From Oscillospiraceae bacterium (GTDB lineage: Bacteria; Bacillota; Clostridia; Oscillospirales; Oscillospiraceae), in contig JAJBUC010000088.1 of NCBI GenBank assembly GCA_020860545.1, positions 1-32,301 of the forward strand: a stretch of DNA of 32,301 bases. Reading direction: 5' to 3'. Position 1 is the stretch's first letter; every line of letters begins with the position of its first letter. The notes beneath the pieces are model-generated. The model did no database searches and was not told where the DNA came from. It was given only the letters and a program-made list of their open reading frames with translations. This document shows positions 8,916-19,764 of the stretch, in pieces. The position numbers and the translations under genes were made by a program.

Positions 8916-9511
8916 CCCCCATGCGCGGCAATTCGCTGGAGCAGGGCCTGCCTGCCCTCGCCGGTTTGGGCGGAGAAGGGGATGATCTGTACCGATTCAT
9001 CCAGCCCAAGCGTCTCGCGAATCAGCGCTAAATTCGGCTCTATTTCACTTTTCCTGAGCTTATCAAGCTTATTGGCCACAACCAGAAAGGGGCGCTCGCT
9101 CGCCAAAAACCAGTCCGCCATCGTGCAGTCGTTCGCCGTCGGCTTATGGCGCGCGTCCACGATCATGACGCCGAGCGTCATCAGGCTGTTGTCGGCAAAC
9201 CACTGTTCCATCAATCTGCCCCAGCGCGCCTTTTCCTCCTTGGACACCCTGGCATAGCCGTAGCCGGGTAAATCCACGAGATAAAACGTACTGTCTATGA
9301 GAAAATAATTGATGTGGGCGGTCTTGCCCGGTGTGGCCGCGACACGCGCAAAATTCTTCCGGTTCAGGAGCCTGTTGATCACCGAGGATTTGCCCACGTT
9401 CGAGCGCCCCGCAAACGCGATCTGCGGCAGCCCGTCGCGCGGGAAGTCGGCGGGCTTTACCGCCGATCGGATAAATTCCGCTTGGTTCAGGTTCAGCGGC
9501 ATCTTCGCCAC
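8903..9511 (-). CDS. ysxC: Ribosome biogenesis GTP-binding protein YsxC/EngB
   Basis: 202 aa: FAGRSNVGKSSVINRLLNRKNFARVAATPGKTAHINYFLID...DLPGYGYARVSKEEK...NKLDKL. Confidence 0.95.
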   Translation of the reverse strand: MAKMPLNLNQAEFIRSAVKPADFPRDGLPQIAFAGRSNVGKSSVINRLLNRKNFARVAATPGKTAHINYFLIDSTFYLVDLPGYGYARVSKEEKARWGRLMEQWFADNSLMTLGVMIVDARHKPTANDCTMADWFLASERPFLVVANKLDKLRKSEIEPNLALIRETLGLDESVQIIPFSAQTGEGRQALLQRIAAHGGCTL

Positions 9512-9523
9512 CTCCGTTTCTCT

Positions 9524-11938
9524 CTATTGCCTGATATTGAGTCCGTCAGCCCGTTTGCCCGATTCCGGCAGGAGATTCCCGCGCTGCTGCATGGCCGCAC
9601 CGTGCGCCGTTGTGCTGAGCGCCTCGGCGAGCACACTGTCCACCTGCTCCACCGTGATAAACTGGAGCGCGGCGCGCACGGTCTGGTCGATCTCCTCCAA
9701 ATCCTTGGCGTTATCCGCCGGAATGATCACCGTTTTGATCCCGTTGCGCAGCGCGGCCATGGTCTTTTCCCGCAGTCCGCCGATGGGCAGGACATTGCCG
9801 CGCAGGGTCACCTCACCCGTCATGGCGACCGACTGCCGCACCGGGATGCCGGTGAGCGCGGAGACCATCGCCGTGGTGATGGCAACCCCCGCCGAGGGGC
9901 CGTCCTTCGGCACCGCCGCCTCCGGGAAGTGGACGTGCAGGTCGTTTTTCTGATAAAAGTCCGGCTCAATACCCAGCGCATCCACGCGGCTGCGGATATA
10001 GGAGAGCGCGGCGTGCGCAGACTCCTTCATCACATCGCCGAGGTTCCCTGTCAGCTCAATCTTACCGGTGCCCGGCACCACATTTACCTCCACGCGCAGC
10101 AGCTCGCCGCCCACGCTCGTCCAGGCAAGCCCGTTGACCACGCCAACCTGCTCGGTCGTCACCACGCGCTCCGGGTGGTACTTGCGCACGCCGAGCAGCT
10201 TATCGAGGCTGTCCCCGGTCACGCTCACCGACTTGACCCCTTCGGAGACGATGCGCATTGCCGCCTTGCGGCAGATGGCCGCGACCTCCCGCTGGAGCAC
10301 CCGCACACCCGACTCCCGCGTGTAGGCGGTAATCAGCTCGCGGATGGCGTCGTCGGTCAGCTTGAGCTGGCTTGCGCGCAGGCCGTGGCGCTTGCGCTCT
10401 TTGGGCAGCAGAAAGCGCTTGACAATCTGCAGCTTCTCCTCGTCGGTATAGGAGGAGAGCTCAATGACCTCCATCCGGTCGAGCAGCGGGCGGGGGATGG
10501 TCTCTGTGGTATTGGCGGTGGTGACGAACATCACATCTGAAAGGTCGAGCGGCACCTCCAAGAAGTGATCGCGGAAGGTGCTGTTCTGCTCGGAATCGAG
10601 CACCTCCAGCAGCGCCGAGGCCGGGTCGCCGCGGTAGTCCGCGCCCATCTTGTCTATTTCATCGAGGAGCATGAGCGGGTTCATGCTGCCCGCCTGCCGG
10701 ATACCGTTTGCAATCCGCCCGGGCATGGCACCGACATAGGTTTTTCGATGCCCGCGAATCTCCGCCTCGTCATGCACGCCGCCGAGCGAGATGCGCGCAA
10801 GCTTCCGGTTCGTCGCCCGCGCCATACTCATCGCAATGGAGGTCTTGCCGACCCCGGGCGGGCCGATCAGGCAGAGCACCGGGCTTTTGAGCTCCGGCGC
10901 AAGCTGCTTGACGGCGGCAAAATCCAGAATGCGGGTTTTCACCTGCTCCAGACCAAAGTGGTCGGCATCAAGCACCTTACGCACCGTCTCTACCTGTAAG
11001 GTGTCTTTTGTCGTTTTCCCCCACGGGAGCTCGAGGCAGATATCCAGATAATTGCGCAAAACCGTCGCTTCCGCCGAACCAAAGGACTGCTTTTCCAGCC
11101 GGGAAACTTCCTTGAGGAGCTTTTCCTCCACCTCTTTGGACAGGTGCGCCTTGCGGATGCGCGCACGGTATTCCTCCGTCTCGCTCTCCGCGCCGCCCAT
11201 ATCGTCGCCCAGCTCGCGCTGGATGACTTTGAGCTGCTCGCGCAGATAGTAGTCCCGCTGCCCCGTCGCAATCTGCTCGCGCACTTTTTCCTGCATGTCC
11301 TGCTCAATTTCCAGCACCTCAACCTCGTGGTGGAGGGTCTGGAACAGCTTTTGCAGGCGTGGCACAGGGCGTACCTCATCCAAAATCGCCTGCTTATCCG
11401 CTGTGCGCATGGGGAGGTTTTGTGCGATATAGTCGGCGATATAGCCGGGGTCGTCGCTCGCGAGCAGATTGAGCAGAATGTCCGGCGTCAGCTTGGGCGA
11501 AAGCTCCACGTACAGCTCAAACATCTCATAGGTATTGCGAATCAGCGCCTCGGTCTTGGAGGTTGCGCGCGCGGTCTCTATGGGAAGCTCCTCCACCTCC
11601 GCCATCAGGCATGGCTTCACCTTCGTCATGGCGCGCAGGCTGCCTCTGGCGTAGCCCTCCACCATCACGCGCACCGCGCCGTTGGGGAGCCGCAGAATCT
11701 GACGCACATTGGAAATCGTCCCGATGGTATACAGATCCTCCCTGCCGGGGTTCTCCACCGACAGGTCCCGCTGCGCTACCAGAAAGATCGGCTGGCTGCC
11801 GGACATCGCCTCATCAAGCGCGTGAATGGAGTTCTCTCTGGCGACGTCAAAATGCAGCAGCATATTCGGGAAGATCGTCAGCCCGCGCAGCGCCAGCACA
11901 GGCATGATAACTGTGTTGCTCTCTATAATATCCGGCAT
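9524..11938 (-). CDS. lon: ATP-dependent protease La (Lon)
   Basis: ORF 9524..11995; preferred ATG at 11938 after GAAAGGA. Walker [12 protein letters not shown]; catalytic region [27 protein letters not shown]...[24 protein letters not shown]. Confidence 0.96.
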   Translation of the reverse strand: MPDIIESNTVIMPVLALRGLTIFPNMLLHFDVARENSIHALDEAMSGSQPIFLVAQRDLSVENPGREDLYTIGTISNVRQILRLPNGAVRVMVEGYARGSLRAMTKVKPCLMAEVEELPIETARATSKTEALIRNTYEMFELYVELSPKLTPDILLNLLASDDPGYIADYIAQNLPMRTADKQAILDEVRPVPRLQKLFQTLHHEVEVLEIEQDMQEKVREQIATGQRDYYLREQLKVIQRELGDDMGGAESETEEYRARIRKAHLSKEVEEKLLKEVSRLEKQSFGSAEATVLRNYLDICLELPWGKTTKDTLQVETVRKVLDADHFGLEQVKTRILDFAAVKQLAPELKSPVLCLIGPPGVGKTSIAMSMARATNRKLARISLGGVHDEAEIRGHRKTYVGAMPGRIANGIRQAGSMNPLMLLDEIDKMGADYRGDPASALLEVLDSEQNSTFRDHFLEVPLDLSDVMFVTTANTTETIPRPLLDRMEVIELSSYTDEEKLQIVKRFLLPKERKRHGLRASQLKLTDDAIRELITAYTRESGVRVLQREVAAICRKAAMRIVSEGVKSVSVTGDSLDKLLGVRKYHPERVVTTEQVGVVNGLAWTSVGGELLRVEVNVVPGTGKIELTGNLGDVMKESAHAALSYIRSRVDALGIEPDFYQKNDLHVHFPEAAVPKDGPSAGVAITTAMVSALTGIPVRQSVAMTGEVTLRGNVLPIGGLREKTMAALRNGIKTVIIPADNAKDLEEIDQTVRAALQFITVEQVDSVLAEALSTTAHGAAMQQRGNLLPESGKRADGLNIRQ

Positions 11939-11982
11939 AGTAACCGTCCTTTCACCGCACACATGCGGGGCTATTGCTGAAA

Positions 11983-12002
11983 GGGGCGGAAGCAACCGCC
12001 CC
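11983..12002 (-). terminator. Possible terminator hairpin between clpX and lon
   Basis: GGGGCGG-AAGCAA-CCGCCCC hairpin; only a short T run on the minus strand. Confidence 0.35.
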
Positions 12003-12034
12003 CGCCCCCTCTATCAGTATTTCCGCTTTTCGTT

Positions 12035-13354
12035 TCAAGATACATTATCACTGCGCAGCGCCGCTCCGCCGCGCTCGGCGTGCAGGGTAGAGCTTCCCAG
12101 CCGGGGGCGCTCCAGTCGGTTCGGGTCGCGCCCCAGAATCGGCGGCAGATGCTTGCTGATGCTCTCCTCCGTAATGGTCACCTTGCAGATGGTCGGGTCG
12201 GACGGCACCTCATACATCACCGGCATCATCACTTCCTCAAGCACCGCGCGCAGGCCGCGCGCGCCAATGCCGCGGTCAATTGCCTTTTCCGCCGCTGCGG
12301 TGAGTGCTTCCGGCTCAAATTCCAGGTCGACGGCATCGTACTCCAGCAGCATCTTGTACTGCTTCACAAGGGCGTTTTTCGGCTCGGTCAGGATACGCAC
12401 CAGCTGCTCCTTACCGAGCGCCTGCAGCGCGGTCAGCACGGGTAAACGGCCCACCAGCTCGGGAATAATACCGAATTTCAGCAGGTCGTGCGGCTGAATT
12501 TCCTGAAAGAGCCCGGAGAAGTTTTTCTCCTTTTTGCTCTGGATTTCAGCGCCGAAGCCAATGCCCTTCTTATCCAGCCGCTGCTCGACGATTTTTTCAA
12601 TACCGTCAAACGCGCCGCCGCAGATAAACAGGATGTTCTTTGTGTTGATCTGAATGAATTCCTGATGTGGATGCTTGCGCCCGCCCTGTGGTGGGACGTT
12701 GGCGACAGTGCCCTCGAGAATCTTCAGCAGCGCCTGCTGCACACCTTCGCCGGAGACGTCGCGGGTGATGGAGGTATTCTCACTCTTGCGCGCAATCTTG
12801 TCAATTTCGTCGACATAGATGATGCCGCGCTCGGCGAGCTCCACATCATAATCCGCCGCCTGCACCAGACGCAGGAGAATATTCTCCACATCGTCGCCGA
12901 CGTAGCCCGCCTCTGTGAGGGTCGTGGCGTCGGCGATGGCGAAGGGTACCTTCAATATCTTTGCGAGTGTCTGGGCAAAGAGCGTTTTGCCGCTGCCGGT
13001 CGGGCCTATCATGAGGATGTTGCTCTTCTGCAGCTCCACGTCGTCCCCGCCGCCGAAATAGATACGCTTATAGTGGTTATACACCGCGACGGAAAGGGCG
13101 ATCTTCGCATTCTCCTGCCCGATGATATACTGATTGAGTATGTCGCAGATCTCCTGCGGCGTGGGAATCACGTCGGGAAGGTCGGTGTGCTCCGCCGCTT
13201 CCGGCGAGAATGTGTCGTCCAGTATGCTCACACACAGCGTCACGCATTCGTTACAAATATACGCGCCGGGGCCAGCAATGATGCGGGACACCTGCTCCTG
13301 ATGCTTCCCGCAGAAGGAGCAGCGGACACTTTTGCGTTCATCGTTCTTTGCCAT
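12035..13354 (-). CDS. clpX: ATP-dependent Clp protease ATP-binding subunit ClpX
   Basis: N-terminal zinc-binding domain CSFCGK...[32 protein letters not shown]. Confidence 0.97.
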   Translation of the reverse strand: MAKNDERKSVRCSFCGKHQEQVSRIIAGPGAYICNECVTLCVSILDDTFSPEAAEHTDLPDVIPTPQEICDILNQYIIGQENAKIALSVAVYNHYKRIYFGGGDDVELQKSNILMIGPTGSGKTLFAQTLAKILKVPFAIADATTLTEAGYVGDDVENILLRLVQAADYDVELAERGIIYVDEIDKIARKSENTSITRDVSGEGVQQALLKILEGTVANVPPQGGRKHPHQEFIQINTKNILFICGGAFDGIEKIVEQRLDKKGIGFGAEIQSKKEKNFSGLFQEIQPHDLLKFGIIPELVGRLPVLTALQALGKEQLVRILTEPKNALVKQYKMLLEYDAVDLEFEPEALTAAAEKAIDRGIGARGLRAVLEEVMMPVMYEVPSDPTICKVTITEESISKHLPPILGRDPNRLERPRLGSSTLHAERGGAALRSDNVS

Positions 13355-13411
13355 AATTCATCCCCCAATTCAGCGGGAAAATTGTGCCCGCTCGGTTCAT
13401 TCTTTCAGCGG

Positions 13412-13993
13412 CTAACGGTTATAGATGACCTTATCAATCAGGCCGTATTTCGCCGCCTCTTCGGCGGGCATGAAGTTATCCCGCTCGGTGTCAATTGCAA
13501 TCTGCTCAATGGACTGCCCGGTGTTCTTCGCCAGGATCTGGTTGAGCTTTTCCCGCGTGCGCAGCATCCACTCGGCCTGAATTTTAATATCGCTCGCCTG
13601 CCCCTTGGTACCGCCGGAGGGCTGGTGGATCATGATCTCCGCGTTCGGGAGCGCGAGGCGCTTCCCCTTGGCGCCGGAGGAGAGCAGAAACGCCCCCATG
13701 CTCGCCGCCATGCCGATGCAGATGGTGGATACATCGCACTTAATATACTGCATCGTGTCGTAGATCGCCATACCGTCCGTGACGGAACCGCCGGGGCTGT
13801 TGATGTAGAACTGGACGTCCTTATCCGGATCCTGCGCCTCCAAGTAGAGCAGCTGCGCGACAACCAGGCTCGCGGTGGTCGCGTTGACCTCTTCACCAAG
13901 AAAAATGATGCGATCATTCAGCAGGCGCGAGAAAATATCATAGGAACGCTCGCCCCGGTTGGTCTGCTCTACAACATAAGGTACTAAACTCAT
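13412..13993 (-). CDS. clpP: ATP-dependent Clp protease proteolytic subunit ClpP
   Basis: 193 aa: [36 protein letters not shown]...[37 protein letters not shown]. Confidence 0.98.
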   Translation of the reverse strand: MSLVPYVVEQTNRGERSYDIFSRLLNDRIIFLGEEVNATTASLVVAQLLYLEAQDPDKDVQFYINSPGGSVTDGMAIYDTMQYIKCDVSTICIGMAASMGAFLLSSGAKGKRLALPNAEIMIHQPSGGTKGQASDIKIQAEWMLRTREKLNQILAKNTGQSIEQIAIDTERDNFMPAEEAAKYGLIDKVIYNR

Positions 13994-14064
13994 AATTCAA
14001 TGTCTCCTTTGGCTTGATGTAGTTATCCCAATCACACACCAGATTATGCCCGCTCACGGATGGC

Positions 14065-15585
14065 TTATTCCTCCGTCGGAGCCGCTTTGGCCGTCTTCTT
14101 CGCTGCCGGCTTCTTCTTCGTCTCGCTTTTCGCCTCCGCAGCGCCGGCCTCTGTGTCGTCCGTCTTCTTGGCCGCTTTCTTTCGCTTGGGCTTTTCCTCC
14201 GTGTCGGCGGCGGGCTCCGCTTCCGTATCCGCTTGCTTTGCCGCCGTTTTCTTCGTGCCTGCCTTCTTCGCCGCCTTGAGCTTTTCCGCCTCCTCGCCGT
14301 CTTTTACCGGGGCGTCGCCGTACTTGGCGTGATCCAGAATAAACTGCCGCGCTTTGCGGTCGAGCTCATCCTTACAGATATCGGAGGCGGGCACCGACGC
14401 CTTCACCTGCTCCATAGGCATCTGATACTCCGCGGCGATTGCCGCATAGGCCTGCTCGAGCTCTTCATCGGAGATGCTCATCCCCTCCGCCTGCGCAACC
14501 GCATGGAGCATCAGCTCCCGGCGCACCAGCTCCTGCGCGGATTCATTGGCCTGTGCCCTCAGCGCATCGACTGTCATGCCCATCATCTCAACGTAGCTTT
14601 CAAATGGGATGCCCTGCGCGGAGATGCGCTGCTGGAAGCTGTTAAACAGGCGGTCGGCCTGGTATTTGACCATGTCCTCCGGGATCTCGGCCTCCATCCC
14701 GTCCACCGCCAGCTTGATCGCGGCATCCTCAAACTCCTGCTTCGCCTGTGCCTCCTTCCCTTCGCGGGCCTTGGTCTCAAGATCTTTCTTGAACTCAGCA
14801 AGCGTTTCAAATTCTGAAACGTCCTTGGCAAACTCGTCGTCCACCTCAGGCAGAGACTTTTCCTTGACCTCGTTCACCTTGACCTTAAAGAGCACGGGCC
14901 TTCCCGCAAGCTCCGGCTGGTAATCTTCCGGAAAGGTGAGGTCAATATCGACCTCGTCCCCCGCCTTGGTCCCGATCAGCTTATCTTCAAAGCCGGGAAT
15001 AAAGCTGCCCGAGCCGAGCTCCAGCTCGTATCCGTCCGCCTGACCGCCCTCAAAGGGCTTACCGTCCATAAAGCCCTCAAAATCAATGACCACACTGTCC
15101 CACTTTTTGGCGGGACGATCCACGGAAACCAAACGGGTTGCGCGGCTGACATAGAGCTTCAGCTCATTTTCCACGTCCTCCTCGGTCACGGTGAGGTCGG
15201 GCGCAGGCACCACAACCCCTTTATAGGTGCCGAGCTTGACCTCCGGACGCACCGTCAGGCGCGCCTTGAAGGTGTAGCCGTCCTTGCCCATCTCGGCGAT
15301 GGTGACGTCGGTATAGGCGACCGAATCCAGTCCTGACTGCGCGAGCGCCTGCTCGTAGTACTCGGGATAGGACGCGTTCACCGCATCACTGTAAAAGAGA
15401 TCCGCGCCGTACATGCCCTCAATGACCTTGCGTGGGGCGTGCCCCTTGCGGAAGCCGGGGACGTGGATGCTGCCGCGCTGCTTTTTAAAGACCTTTTCGA
15501 TCGCGGCCTCGAATTCCTCCCCGCTGACTGCGATGGTCATCTCAACCTTATTGTTTTCCAGCTTTTCAACGCTCTTGACGTCCAT
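14065..15585 (-). CDS. tig: Trigger factor with Lys/Ala/Glu-rich C-terminal extension
   Basis: 506 aa: KVEMTIAVSGEEFEAAIEKVFKKQRGSIHVPGFRKGHAPRKVIEGMYG...; PPIase-like region DSVVIDFEGFMDGKPFEGG; extended low-complexity C-terminus. Confidence 0.95.
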   Translation of the reverse strand: MDVKSVEKLENNKVEMTIAVSGEEFEAAIEKVFKKQRGSIHVPGFRKGHAPRKVIEGMYGADLFYSDAVNASYPEYYEQALAQSGLDSVAYTDVTIAEMGKDGYTFKARLTVRPEVKLGTYKGVVVPAPDLTVTEEDVENELKLYVSRATRLVSVDRPAKKWDSVVIDFEGFMDGKPFEGGQADGYELELGSGSFIPGFEDKLIGTKAGDEVDIDLTFPEDYQPELAGRPVLFKVKVNEVKEKSLPEVDDEFAKDVSEFETLAEFKKDLETKAREGKEAQAKQEFEDAAIKLAVDGMEAEIPEDMVKYQADRLFNSFQQRISAQGIPFESYVEMMGMTVDALRAQANESAQELVRRELMLHAVAQAEGMSISDEELEQAYAAIAAEYQMPMEQVKASVPASDICKDELDRKARQFILDHAKYGDAPVKDGEEAEKLKAAKKAGTKKTAAKQADTEAEPAADTEEKPKRKKAAKKTDDTEAGAAEAKSETKKKPAAKKTAKAAPTEE

Positions 15586-15701
15586 TTTGTCTTTTCCTCC
15601 TGTCGGCCTGCCGGAGCGCGGAATTCCGTCCGCAGGCCCTGTAACAATGATAGTCGTTATATTGTATCAGAACGCAACTCATATTTCCATACTTTTTTTC
15701 G

Positions 15702-16379
15702 TCAGTCACAAATCTTTTTGGGAACAAACTGTAAATAATCCGCCGAAATGAGGTGATAGCGGACTCCGCCGCGTTCGCCCTCCACCGCCAGACGGTGGCT
15801 GCCGCCGTGCAGGTGCCCGTAGTAGCAGTCGCACACACCATAGCGCTCCAAGAGCTCCATGATCTCCCCGCAGGTGTAGCCCTCGTAGCAGGGCGGGTAG
15901 TGGAGAAAGCAAATTTTTTCCGCCTCGCCCGCCGCCTTGAGCGAGGTCTCCAGGCGCATCAGCTCGCGCAGAAACACCTTCCGGTCACCCGTCTCCTCAT
16001 AAAACCAGCCTCTCGTACCACACAGGGCATACGGCCCGTAGCAATGACAGTTGTTGTGGAGTATTTGCAGCGTATCAAAACCGTTCTCCGTAAAAAAGCG
16101 CTGCATCTTTGTCACGGTGGTCCACCAGTAGTCGTGGTTGCCCTTTAACAGAATCTTTTGACCCGGCAGGCGGTTCAGAAAGTCAAAATCCGCCTTCGCC
16201 TCCGCAAGCGACATGCCCCATGACAGGTCGCCGCACAGCACCACCGTGTCCGATGGGGAAACGCAGCGGAAGCCCGCTGCGAGCTTCTCCACATACCCCG
16301 TCCAGCTCCCGCCGAATACGTCCATCGGCTTGTCGCAGTCCAGGGAGAGATGGGTGTCGCCGATCGCATAGAGTGCCAA
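15702..16379 (-). CDS. Metallophosphoesterase
   Basis: 225 aa with GDTHLS, CGDLSWG, KGNHDYWW, LHYPP, YYGHLHGGSH metallophosphoesterase motifs. Confidence 0.93.
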   Translation of the reverse strand: MALYAIGDTHLSLDCDKPMDVFGGSWTGYVEKLAAGFRCVSPSDTVVLCGDLSWGMSLAEAKADFDFLNRLPGQKILLKGNHDYWWTTVTKMQRFFTENGFDTLQILHNNCHCYGPYALCGTRGWFYEETGDRKVFLRELMRLETSLKAAGEAEKICFLHYPPCYEGYTCGEIMELLERYGVCDCYYGHLHGGSHRLAVEGERGGVRYHLISADYLQFVPKKICD

Positions 16380-16383
16380 ACAA

Positions 16384-17871
16384 TCACCTCAGCATCCCCA
16401 GCACTTCGTCCGCCATGTGGTCCCGCCCGACGCACTGTTGGAAGCGCAGCGGCTTCCCTTTCAGCGCCGCAAGCGGTGCGGGGGCCGGGACGCCGGTCTC
16501 GGCGGTGAGCTGATCTAAAATATCGGTTCCGGCAGAAAACGCCGTCACGCCGAGGGCTGAGAGGACGCTGTCGCAGAATTTGAAAGGGCTCGCCGTGGAG
16601 ACCACCAACGCCTGGGTGGTGTCCCCCGTCTCGATACGGTACTGCGCGAGCACGTCGAAGGCGACGGCGGTGTGCGGATCAATGAGGTAGCCCTTTTCCT
16701 TCCACACCCGCGCGATGACGCGTTTTGTCTCCTGGTCGTCGCAAAAGCCGGCGGCAAAGTGTTCCCTGAGCTTTTCCTGTATCGCGTTATCTACTGTGTA
16801 TGTTCCATTTTCCGCAAGTTTCTCCATATAGCCGCGTACCGCCGCATCGTCCTCCCCTGTGAGGGAGAATAACAGCCGCTCCAGATTGGAGGAGATGAGA
16901 ATATCCATGGACGGAGAGAGGGTGTTGTAAAACGCGCGGTTGCGGTCGTACACGCCTGTTTTAAGAAAATCGGTCAGCACGTTGTTGCTGTTCGAGGCGC
17001 AGATGAGCTTTCCGATGGGGAGTCCCATGCGCTTTGCATAGTACGCCGCCAGAATGTTGCCGAAATTGCCGGTGGGGACGCAGACATGCACCGGCTCGCC
17101 CGCCCTGCATTTGCCCGCCTTGACCAGATCGCAGTACGCCGAAATATAGTAGACAATCTGCGGTAGCACGCGCCCCCAGTTGATGGAGTTGGCGGAGGAG
17201 AGAAAATAGCCGCGCGCGTTCAGCGTTTCCCGCAGGGCTACATCGGAAAAGAGGCGCTTGACGCCGGTCTGGGCATCGTCAAAATTGCCCTCCACGGCAC
17301 ACACACCGACGTTCTCCCCCTCCTGCGTACGCATTTGCAGCTCCTGCATGGCGGACACACCGTCTTTGGGGTAGAAAACCAGAATTCTGGTCTGCGCCAC
17401 GTCGCGAAAACCCTCCAGCGCGCCCTTTCCAGTATCGCCCGAAGTCGCCACCAGAATACACGCCGTCTTCCGCTCCCCCGTTTTTTCTAGTGAGGCTGTG
17501 AGCAGATGGGGCAGCATCTGCAGCGCCATATCCTTAAACGCGCAGGTCGGGCCGTGCCACAGCTCCAGACAGTGGGTGCTTTCATCCACCGTGTGAACCG
17601 GTGCCACGGCGGGTACATCGAACTTCTCCAGCCCATAAGCGCGCCGCGCAAACTCCGCCAGTTCATCTTTTGTAAAGCCGTCCAGATAGCGGCCCATGAC
17701 GAACACCGCCCGCTCCTGATACGTCATCTCCCCCAACTGCTCCAGCGCGTCCGGCGGGAGAAGCGGAAACGTCTCCGGCGTCAGCAGCCCGCCGTCCGGC
17801 GCAAGGCCCTGCACAATCGCCTCGGCGGCGGCAAACCTGGCCTGCTTATCCCTTGTGCTTACATAGTACAT
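16384..17871 (-). CDS. thrC: Threonine synthase
   Basis: 495 aa: ELWHGPTCAFKDMALQMLP (PLP lysine), CILVATSGDTGKGALEGF, VCVPTGNFGNILAAYYAKRMGLP. Confidence 0.95.
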   Translation of the reverse strand: MYYVSTRDKQARFAAAEAIVQGLAPDGGLLTPETFPLLPPDALEQLGEMTYQERAVFVMGRYLDGFTKDELAEFARRAYGLEKFDVPAVAPVHTVDESTHCLELWHGPTCAFKDMALQMLPHLLTASLEKTGERKTACILVATSGDTGKGALEGFRDVAQTRILVFYPKDGVSAMQELQMRTQEGENVGVCAVEGNFDDAQTGVKRLFSDVALRETLNARGYFLSSANSINWGRVLPQIVYYISAYCDLVKAGKCRAGEPVHVCVPTGNFGNILAAYYAKRMGLPIGKLICASNSNNVLTDFLKTGVYDRNRAFYNTLSPSMDILISSNLERLLFSLTGEDDAAVRGYMEKLAENGTYTVDNAIQEKLREHFAAGFCDDQETKRVIARVWKEKGYLIDPHTAVAFDVLAQYRIETGDTTQALVVSTASPFKFCDSVLSALGVTAFSAGTDILDQLTAETGVPAPAPLAALKGKPLRFQQCVGRDHMADEVLGMLR

Positions 17872-18788
17872 ACTTCGCTCACTACCCTCAACATATTATT
17901 GTAAAACAGATCTTCCAGCAGTGCCCCGCTGTAATTTCTGCGCAGCAGCGCTTCATACAGGCGCTCCAGGTCCCAGACGCCGCTGTAACAGCGCGGCAGA
18001 CGGGCACAGCCGTCCCAGTCCCCGCCGATCGCTACATGCTTCTCCCCGCCGAGGCTCCAGAAGTGCTCAATGTGCGCGATTACGGTATCCGTGTCCGGGC
18101 ATACGCCGAGAAAGTCGGAAAAAAAATTGATACCCGCGACACCTTTGCTATCTATTATCGCAGTAAATTGCCTGTCGGTCAAGTTCCTTGTATGAAAAAA
18201 GACACTGCGGGAATTTGAGTGGCTTGCAAAGAGCGGGGTATGTATCTCCTCCGCCACGTCCCAGAAGCCGGGGTCGGAGAGGTGGGAGACGTCCACAAGC
18301 ATTCCAAGCTCTTCCATTCGGCGGACAAAATTGCGCCCCTGTGCCGTCAGCCCCTGCTTTTCCCCCTCCATGTGGGAGCCGGAGAGAGCGTTTTGCCTGT
18401 TCCACGTGAGGTTCACCGCGCGCACGCCGATGGCGTGCGCCCAGTCCAGCTGCGTAATGTCGCAGCCGAGCAGCTCGCCCCCCTCCACCGAGAGGAACGC
18501 CGCCGTCCGCCCCTCCGCCGCCGCCCGCACGGCCTCCGCGCCGGTGCGGCACTGACGGATGCGGTCCGGATGCAGCGCGAGCTCCCGCTGAAAAATCACG
18601 TACTCGGCGCGGATGACCTCCTCCAGCGGGCGGCCTAGGGTATCGTCCGCAAAGAGGGCGAAAAATTGTGCCTGCCGCCGGAATTTTTTGGTGCATCTCA
18701 GGTTCCAGTGCCCATCGGCGTCGCACAGTCCCGCGCCGGTCTCATAGCAGTGCAGGAGGGTATCGCAATGTCCATCGAATAAATCCAT
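17859..18788 (-). CDS. Membrane dipeptidase-like, peptidase M19
   Basis: ORF 17859..18908; homology starts at MDLFDGHCDTLLHCYE (ATG 18788). FLSVEGGELLG, VDVSHLSDPGFWDVAE, FASHSNSR, IGGDWDG. Confidence 0.92.
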   Translation of the reverse strand: MDLFDGHCDTLLHCYETGAGLCDADGHWNLRCTKKFRRQAQFFALFADDTLGRPLEEVIRAEYVIFQRELALHPDRIRQCRTGAEAVRAAAEGRTAAFLSVEGGELLGCDITQLDWAHAIGVRAVNLTWNRQNALSGSHMEGEKQGLTAQGRNFVRRMEELGMLVDVSHLSDPGFWDVAEEIHTPLFASHSNSRSVFFHTRNLTDRQFTAIIDSKGVAGINFFSDFLGVCPDTDTVIAHIEHFWSLGGEKHVAIGGDWDGCARLPRCYSGVWDLERLYEALLRRNYSGALLEDLFYNNMLRVVSEVCTM

Positions 18789-19156
18789 CAAAACGCGTCC
18801 TCTATGTAGGTGATGTGTGGCTTTTGCGTTTTCATCCCCTGCGGGGCGAGTACCTCCGCCACGTCGAAGCGCGGCTGGAGCGCCGTGGGATGCTCGGCGA
18901 GGTAGCACATCGCCGTGGTGCGCAGGGCCTGCTGCTTTTTCCCGGTGACCGCCATGCGTCCGGGGGCGAACGCCTCGCTGCTGCGCAGCTTGACCTCCAC
19001 AAAAACCAGATATTCCTTGTTTTGCGCAATCAGGTCAAGCTCTCCGTACCGGGTACGGTAGCCGCTTGCCACAATCTGAAAGCCGCGCCGCCGCATGTCC
19101 TGCGCCACAAGCGCCTCTCCCCAGCGCCCGAGCACCTTCCAGTTGCCCCCGCTCAC
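18788..19156 (-). CDS. yraN: YraN family protein (UPF0102, endonuclease-like)
   Basis: 122 aa: GRWGEALVAQDMRRRGFQIVASGYRTRYGELDLIAQNKEYLVFVEVKLRSS. Confidence 0.92.
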   Translation of the reverse strand: MSGGNWKVLGRWGEALVAQDMRRRGFQIVASGYRTRYGELDLIAQNKEYLVFVEVKLRSSEAFAPGRMAVTGKKQQALRTTAMCYLAEHPTALQPRFDVAEVLAPQGMKTQKPHITYIEDAF

Positions 19157-19764
19157 AGGTTTTTGAGAAAGCTCCTGCGGTGTACCGGACAGGGCCCGTA
19201 TTGCCGCAGGCGCTCATAATGTAGTTTGGTCCCATAGCCCTTGTGCCGCTCAAAGGCGTACTGCGGGTATTCCTCCGCGATGCGCAGCATATAGCGGTCA
19301 CGGCTTACCTTTGCCAAAATGGAGGCGGCGGAGATGTTGGCGCTCAGGCTGTCGCCTTTGATGACGGTGCGGTGGGGGAAGGTCATGCCCGCGTCCTTGT
19401 TCCCATCCACCAGCACAAAATCGGCGGGCGGGTCGAGGGATTCAGCCGCGCGGCGCATCGCGCGCAGCCGGGCCTGCAGAATATTGATGCGGTCAATCTC
19501 CTGTTCCTCTACCCATGTGACCGACCACGAGCGCGCGCGCGCGCAAATTTCGTCATAGAGGGCATCGCGCTTTTTTGCGCTGAGCTTCTTCGAGTCGGTC
19601 AGCCCCGCAATTTGCTCCAGCGGCGGCAGAACCACCGCCGCCGCAAACACGGCGCCTGCCAGCGGGCCCGCGCCCGCCTCGTCCGTTCCTCCGACCATCG
19701 TGTAACCCTCCGCCCAGCACGCTCGCTCGTACGCCCATGTGTCTATTGTGTCTATCTCTATCAT
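19153..19764 (-). CDS. rnhB: Ribonuclease HII
   Basis: 203 aa: GTDEAGAGPLAGAVFAAAVVLPP...LTDSKKLSAKKRDALYDEI...ISAASILAKVSRDRYM. Confidence 0.95.
   Translation of the reverse strand: MIEIDTIDTWAYERACWAEGYTMVGGTDEAGAGPLAGAVFAAAVVLPPLEQIAGLTDSKKLSAKKRDALYDEICARARSWSVTWVEEQEIDRINILQARLRAMRRAAESLDPPADFVLVDGNKDAGMTFPHRTVIKGDSLSANISAASILAKVSRDRYMLRIAEEYPQYAFERHKGYGTKLHYERLRQYGPCPVHRRSFLKNL

Noticed and set aside
9314-10540. Long plus-strand ORF (408 aa) and others such as 8100..9257, 11144..11980 and 12488..13987
   Set aside because: They lie antisense to clearly conserved genes (FAH/ysxC, lon, clpX, clpP), have Arg/His-rich compositions typical of shadow ORFs in GC-rich coding DNA, and show no family motifs.
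19529-19544. (GC)7 alternating tract in rnhB, possible Z-DNA or slippage site
   Set aside because: It falls within the rnhB coding frame encoding CARARS; there is no other evidence of a regulatory role.
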